Source of the DNA: Chryseobacterium sp.
Lineage (GTDB): Bacteria > Bacteroidota > Bacteroidia > Flavobacteriales > Weeksellaceae
Length of the DNA stretch: 64,000 nt
Reading direction: 5' to 3'
Assembly: GCF_008014695.1 (NCBI RefSeq)
Contig: NZ_VOXE01000003.1
Span: forward strand, 396,217-460,216
This document shows, piece after piece, positions 60,217 through 64,000 of the stretch. A program made the translations under genes and the position numbers. Each line of letters starts with the position of its first letter. Position 1 is the stretch's first letter. Below the pieces are notes generated by a model. It was not told the DNA's origin. It searched no databases and worked only from the letters and a program-made list of their open reading frames with translations.

Positions 60217-61177
60217 ATGGATTTTATTCTCTGTTTTTAACAAGAACCCATCCTGAGAATTTCACCGGAGTTTTTGCCGGATCCGACTCATTCCAGGTTA
60301 CCGAATACCAATAGGTGCCGGTATAGATTTTTCTGTCGCCAAATCTTCCGTCCCATTTATATCCGTTTGATTTGTCTGCCTGGTGAACTTTATTTCCGTA
60401 ACGGTCAAAGATGTTGAATACCAGGTTCTGTTTGTAAGCAAGAGCTGAATAATCAATCACATCATTTACTCCGTCGTTATTCGGGGTAATCACATTTACA
60501 AGATTCGGTACGGTAACTTCGATCGCGATTGGCTCACAGTCGTAAGAATCCTTGACATAGATCGTGTTCATTCCTCTCGGTACATTTGTGAAGGAGTTTG
60601 AATCCTGCCACAGTATATTGTCCATAGAGTATTTGTACGGTGGGGTACCTCCTGTAACGCTGATTGTAATGGTATTGTTTGTGATTTCAATTCCTGAAAC
60701 AATAGGACTTGATGATGCAGAAACAGTTACCGTCTGTCTGGTAACACAGTCGTTTAAAGTGAGGTCTACCCAATAAGTGCCTATGCTTACATTTGAAATG
60801 GACTGCGTAGTTGCGCCTGTACTCCATTCATAGGCGGTAAATCCATCACCGGCATCAAGCGTGGTGGTGTCTTCGGCACAGATGATTTTATCCTTTAAAA
60901 CTGTCGAGTATTTAGGAGGAGTTACATTAAGGGTTATTTTTGAAATCCCGGTACAGCCGTTTGCATTCGTGCCTTTCACATAAACGATCGTGTTTGGTGA
61001 AATAAATATCGATGGATCAGGGATTGCATTGGTTCCGTTCACCGCATCGGTATACGAAGGATAATACAGTTTAGTTACCGCTCCGCCGCCAACAGTGGCT
61101 AAATTTAGATTAAACAATCCTGTAGATGGATTCGCTTCAATAAAACAGGTCGTAAGTGATGCATCGTTCATCACCAC
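60217..61177. repeat. Perfect ~961-bp direct repeat, copy A
   Basis: Every line compared by eye between 60217-61177 and 63039-63999 (offset 2822) is identical. It covers the last ~318 codons and stop of one T9SS cargo gene. The repeat breaks at 60216 on one side; the window's last base is the first mismatch on the other. Confidence 0.93.
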
Positions 61178-62305
61178 CACCGGATAGAACTGCAGGGTAA
61201 TGGCTCCGAAATTTGTACAGTTTTGAGTCGTAGTGACTTTCATATAAACCGTTGCGGGAGTTGCCGAAACAAATGCTGCAGGGTTTGTAATTGGATTTAC
61301 ACCCGCACTCATGTCAGCTATTGTACGGTAATATACCCGTGTCGCCGTTGGATCTGCGAACATGGCATTTGAAACGGAAGTAAGATCAAAGATCCCAGTT
61401 CCCGCATTGTTATTGTTACACGCCCGGACTATTGCATTGTTTACGGTTATGGCGCCCTGTATAAATGTAATGGTACCCGTCTGGGTACACTCATTTATTG
61501 GATTGAGGGGATTTGCCGGATCGGTATAGTGAAGCGCATAATAGTAGGTATTTGCTGTATTAACCGTAACCGGCGTAGTAATAGGATTACTATTGGTTAA
61601 CGCATCATTTGAGTTATTATGATAACTTACCGAAAAGTTTGGATTTCCATTGATGATTCCGGTTGAGAGTGTAGAGAAATCAAAAGTAGCAGGATTGGTA
61701 CAGATGGTAATAACACCATTGTGATTAGGACCTGGCGCAATAAAAGGGTTAGGAGTCAGCGCAGGATCATTGAAAGGCGATGCTAAAGTAGCGGTACCTC
61801 CCCAGGTAAGACTGAACCCATTGGCAGAGGAAGAAAAATTATCAACCACCAAAAAATAGGTTTGTCCAGCGGTTACATTCAGCTGCGAACTGAAAGGCGG
61901 CCCCCCGGCTCCTTCTGAAGGGTTTGTAGCTGTCGCACTTAAACCGGTAGGTCCATCAGCAGCAGAATAATTACATCGTATTGGGCCTCCTAACGTTGAA
62001 CAAGTAACATTGGGACCGTAGACTCCAAAGTCATAATCATCAGAAAAATTTACCGGGTTTATACTGAAGGTCAGGGTTCCGGAGGTAGCAATTGTAAAAC
62101 TGTACCAAACGGAAAAATGTTCATCACCACTCAGGCAGCCTCCTAAATCTTCATCTACATTACCGTCATTAATTGGAGTATATGAAACAGGTGAGTTTCC
62201 ACAAACCGCAAGTGCTCCTCCTGCTCCTCCAACATCAGCACAATCCGACTGAGCAAAAGAAAATTGAGTCAGCAATATCAAAAATAAGAATAGAAATTTT
62301 TTCAT
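60224..62305 (-). CDS. Secreted protein with T9SS type-B C-terminal sorting domain
   Basis: 693 aa. Signal peptide MKKFLFLFLILLTQFSFAQ. Residues ~20-150 resemble a PPC/pre-peptidase-like beta domain (SVWYSFTIATSGTLTFSINP, DDYDFGVYGP). Several Ig-like repeats follow (for example TLDAGDGFTAYEWSTGATTQSI). The last ~90 residues are the gliding-motility-associated type-B sorting domain: VITPNNDGVNDVIDYSAL, FDRYGNKVHQADKSNGYKWDGRF, IYTGTYWYSV. The type IX system exports it to the cell surface. Its 3' half is duplicated exactly in the next gene upstream. Start lies two bases after the small protein stop. Confidence 0.92.
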   Translation of the reverse strand: MKKFLFLFLILLTQFSFAQSDCADVGGAGGALAVCGNSPVSYTPINDGNVDEDLGGCLSGDEHFSVWYSFTIATSGTLTFSINPVNFSDDYDFGVYGPNVTCSTLGGPIRCNYSAADGPTGLSATATNPSEGAGGPPFSSQLNVTAGQTYFLVVDNFSSSANGFSLTWGGTATLASPFNDPALTPNPFIAPGPNHNGVITICTNPATFDFSTLSTGIINGNPNFSVSYHNNSNDALTNSNPITTPVTVNTANTYYYALHYTDPANPLNPINECTQTGTITFIQGAITVNNAIVRACNNNNAGTGIFDLTSVSNAMFADPTATRVYYRTIADMSAGVNPITNPAAFVSATPATVYMKVTTTQNCTNFGAITLQFYPVVVMNDASLTTCFIEANPSTGLFNLNLATVGGGAVTKLYYPSYTDAVNGTNAIPDPSIFISPNTIVYVKGTNANGCTGISKITLNVTPPKYSTVLKDKIICAEDTTTLDAGDGFTAYEWSTGATTQSISNVSIGTYWVDLTLNDCVTRQTVTVSASSSPIVSGIEITNNTITISVTGGTPPYKYSMDNILWQDSNSFTNVPRGMNTIYVKDSYDCEPIAIEVTVPNLVNVITPNNDGVNDVIDYSALAYKQNLVFNIFDRYGNKVHQADKSNGYKWDGRFGDRKIYTGTYWYSVTWNESDPAKTPVKFSGWVLVKNRE

Positions 62306-62307
62306 GA

Positions 62308-62964
62308 CTAATGGATTTGGTTAGAGGTAATTGCATTTAAATGTCTGTTGAGGTAGTTTTCAGCATCGCTTTGTCCCCAGTTCCAACCTAAAGCCTGTTT
62401 TTTGTTGGCTTTAAAAGATTTTACAGAAGCCTGAAAAAATTCTATAGCTTTTTGTTTGTCTCCGCCTAGATTTTCAGGTATGAAATAGGCCACTTCTCCC
62501 TGAAGCAGCAACAATCTGGGATGGTTTCGATCCAGTTTTTTTGCTTTCTCAATATAGCTGTCAATAATTGCTTTTTCAGCTGCAGCGTTTTTAGGATTGA
62601 GGAGCAATCTTTCCAAGTGAATAAAACCCAGAAGTATTTCAGTTTCGATAGCAGTACTCCCAATATTGTAACTGGATAATGCGTATTTTTCTGCAATATA
62701 ATTATCTCCTTCACCTAAAGAAAGTTTATTTTCGGCTTGCAAAATCTGTATTTTTTTCATCAATGCTAAAGCTGAATAGTAGTAAATTTCACGGTTGTTT
62801 CCTCTCAGTTTAGAAATATTATTAAAAATAATATCAAAATCTGTAGTAGTTTGTGCATTAATCATTGCCGGAATGTTTTTATCGATTTCTGTCTGAAGCA
62901 CTGACTGAGCAGAAGAATAAAAGCCAAAGGCAATTACCATTAAAGTAAGAATAAGTTTTTTCAT
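62308..62964 (-). CDS. Exported helical-repeat (TPR-like) protein
   Basis: 218 aa. Signal peptide MKKLILTLMVIAFGFYSSAQ, then helical repeats with tetratricopeptide-like spacing (EIYYYSALALMKKIQILQ, EKYALSSYNIGSTAIE, YIEKAKKLDRNHPRLLLLQGEVAYFIPENLGGDKQKAIEFFQAS). I choose the ATG at 62964: a longer frame begins at a TTG that is part of a -7 box. It ends two bases before the T9SS cargo start, implying one operon. A periplasmic helper or adaptor for the secreted protein is possible but unproven. Confidence 0.78.
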   Translation of the reverse strand: MKKLILTLMVIAFGFYSSAQSVLQTEIDKNIPAMINAQTTTDFDIIFNNISKLRGNNREIYYYSALALMKKIQILQAENKLSLGEGDNYIAEKYALSSYNIGSTAIETEILLGFIHLERLLLNPKNAAAEKAIIDSYIEKAKKLDRNHPRLLLLQGEVAYFIPENLGGDKQKAIEFFQASVKSFKANKKQALGWNWGQSDAENYLNRHLNAITSNQIH

Positions 62965-62985
62965 AATGTCACTATATTTTACTAA

Positions 62986-62993
62986 CAAATATA
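62986..62993 (-). promoter_or_regulatory. -7 element of the TPR-like / T9SS cargo operon
   Basis: Minus-strand TATATTTG, 21 bases before the ATG at 62964; its TTG would otherwise look like an upstream start codon. Confidence 0.55.
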
Positions 62994-62997
62994 ATAA

Positions 62998-63028
62998 AAA
63001 AGCCCGAAAAAATAATTTTCGGGCTTTT
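62998..63028 (-). terminator. Terminator of the upstream T9SS cargo gene (second copy)
   Basis: AAAAGCCCGAAAA and TTTTCGGGCTTTT with a five-base loop. Related in sequence to the hairpin after the first copy but not identical. Confidence 0.88.
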
Positions 63029-63038
63029 CTTATTATTT

Positions 63039-63999
63039 ATGGATTTTATTCTCTGTTTTTAACAAGAACCCATCCTGAGAATTTCACCGGAGTTTTTGCC
63101 GGATCCGACTCATTCCAGGTTACCGAATACCAATAGGTGCCGGTATAGATTTTTCTGTCGCCAAATCTTCCGTCCCATTTATATCCGTTTGATTTGTCTG
63201 CCTGGTGAACTTTATTTCCGTAACGGTCAAAGATGTTGAATACCAGGTTCTGTTTGTAAGCAAGAGCTGAATAATCAATCACATCATTTACTCCGTCGTT
63301 ATTCGGGGTAATCACATTTACAAGATTCGGTACGGTAACTTCGATCGCGATTGGCTCACAGTCGTAAGAATCCTTGACATAGATCGTGTTCATTCCTCTC
63401 GGTACATTTGTGAAGGAGTTTGAATCCTGCCACAGTATATTGTCCATAGAGTATTTGTACGGTGGGGTACCTCCTGTAACGCTGATTGTAATGGTATTGT
63501 TTGTGATTTCAATTCCTGAAACAATAGGACTTGATGATGCAGAAACAGTTACCGTCTGTCTGGTAACACAGTCGTTTAAAGTGAGGTCTACCCAATAAGT
63601 GCCTATGCTTACATTTGAAATGGACTGCGTAGTTGCGCCTGTACTCCATTCATAGGCGGTAAATCCATCACCGGCATCAAGCGTGGTGGTGTCTTCGGCA
63701 CAGATGATTTTATCCTTTAAAACTGTCGAGTATTTAGGAGGAGTTACATTAAGGGTTATTTTTGAAATCCCGGTACAGCCGTTTGCATTCGTGCCTTTCA
63801 CATAAACGATCGTGTTTGGTGAAATAAATATCGATGGATCAGGGATTGCATTGGTTCCGTTCACCGCATCGGTATACGAAGGATAATACAGTTTAGTTAC
63901 CGCTCCGCCGCCAACAGTGGCTAAATTTAGATTAAACAATCCTGTAGATGGATTCGCTTCAATAAAACAGGTCGTAAGTGATGCATCGTTCATCACCAC
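63039..63999. repeat. Perfect ~961-bp direct repeat, copy B (runs to the window end)
   Basis: Identical to 60217-61177; the left boundary is at 63038/63039. The base at 64000 (T) differs from its counterpart at 61178 (C). Confidence 0.93.
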
Positions 64000-64000
64000 T
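63046..64000 (-). CDS. Second T9SS type-B cargo protein, C-terminal part (cut by window edge)
   Basis: The frame is open from the stop at 63046 to the window end. All 317 visible residues are identical to the last 317 of the cargo protein at 60224: part of the Ig-like region, then the type-B sorting domain (VITPNNDGVND, FDRYGNKVHQ, IYTGTYWYSV). A Met is not needed: the true start lies beyond the window and the upstream part may differ. Surface or secreted protein exported by the type IX system. Confidence 0.88.
   Translation of the reverse strand, partial: VVMNDASLTTCFIEANPSTGLFNLNLATVGGGAVTKLYYPSYTDAVNGTNAIPDPSIFISPNTIVYVKGTNANGCTGISKITLNVTPPKYSTVLKDKIICAEDTTTLDAGDGFTAYEWSTGATTQSISNVSIGTYWVDLTLNDCVTRQTVTVSASSSPIVSGIEITNNTITISVTGGTPPYKYSMDNILWQDSNSFTNVPRGMNTIYVKDSYDCEPIAIEVTVPNLVNVITPNNDGVNDVIDYSALAYKQNLVFNIFDRYGNKVHQADKSNGYKWDGRFGDRKIYTGTYWYSVTWNESDPAKTPVKFSGWVLVKNRE

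Noticed and set aside
62965..62988. TTG start of the TPR-like protein
   Set aside because: The TTG belongs to a TATATTTG promoter box and lies before a proper signal-peptide Met.
1..64000. tRNA, rRNA, CRISPR array or prophage
   Set aside because: No cloverleaf, ribosomal sequence, regularly spaced repeats or phage-type genes were found in any intergenic region.

Overview
The window looks like a chromosomal stretch from a Flavobacteriia species, most probably of the Chryseobacterium/Kaistella/Epilithonimonas group (Weeksellaceae). Evidence: a fused ccoN-ccoO cytochrome cbb3 oxidase gene, exosortase F with its partner, type B type-IX-secretion (T9SS) C-terminal domains, TonB-dependent receptors with a plug preceded by a CarboxypepD-like domain, DUF5689/DUF6702/DUF6146-type proteins, and many promoters with the Bacteroidetes -7 element TAnnTTTG instead of a -10/-35 pair. 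No transposase, integrase, tRNA, rRNA or CRISPR array was found, and no gene-free gap exceeds about 250 bases.

Layout. 1-9.3 kb: a Crp/Fnr-type regulator (cut by the window edge) divergent from a complete high-affinity oxidase locus, ccoI / ccoS-ccoNO-ccoQ-ccoP-ccoG-ccoH and a TauE/SafE-like membrane protein. 9.5-18.2 kb: an A+T-rich acyltransferase, serS, a small lipoprotein and a compact surface-glycan operon (glycosyltransferase, FkbM methyltransferase, asparagine-synthase-like protein, flippase) with a divergent methyltransferase. 18.2-24.3 kb: a conserved small protein, an HdrB/HdrC-like iron-sulfur pair, an MCE-domain protein and a SurA/PpiD-type foldase. 24.3-35.4 kb, mostly plus strand: lon, a DoxX protein, a DUF4349 lipoprotein, pgi-folD-queE, a polyprenyl glycosylphosphotransferase, and an MlaE/MlaF transporter overlapping a beta-barrel gene. 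35.4-45.4 kb: a large uncharacterised protein with a nucleosidase-like C-terminal part, superoxide dismutase, an EEP nuclease, and a TonB receptor/DUF5689 lipoprotein pair. 45.4-50.4 kb: LOG protein, then an AmgK-like kinase / RapZ C-terminal-domain / MurU-like nucleotidyltransferase operon divergent from the exosortase F pair, and a CDF metal exporter. 50.5-60 kb: asd, a 4-TM protein, a second TonB receptor, nadB-nadC, a nitroreductase, rnhA and dnaB. 60-64 kb: two T9SS type-B cargo genes whose last ~960 bp are identical, separated by a small exported repeat-helix protein.

The most interesting points are (i) the kinase / stand-alone RapZ sensor domain / uridylyltransferase operon, which reads like an amino-sugar or MurNAc salvage route with its own GlcN6P-type sensor; (ii) the perfect ~960 bp repeat in the two secreted-protein genes; (iii) a set of promoters whose -7 box ends 4-7 nt before the start codon, implying leaderless mRNAs; (iv) a sigma-54-type promoter plus a perfect palindrome in front of lon; and (v) an uncharacterised 561-aa protein with nucleosidase-like signatures. 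Several starts were moved relative to the longest open frame because the longer version would begin inside a promoter element or lack the signal peptide.
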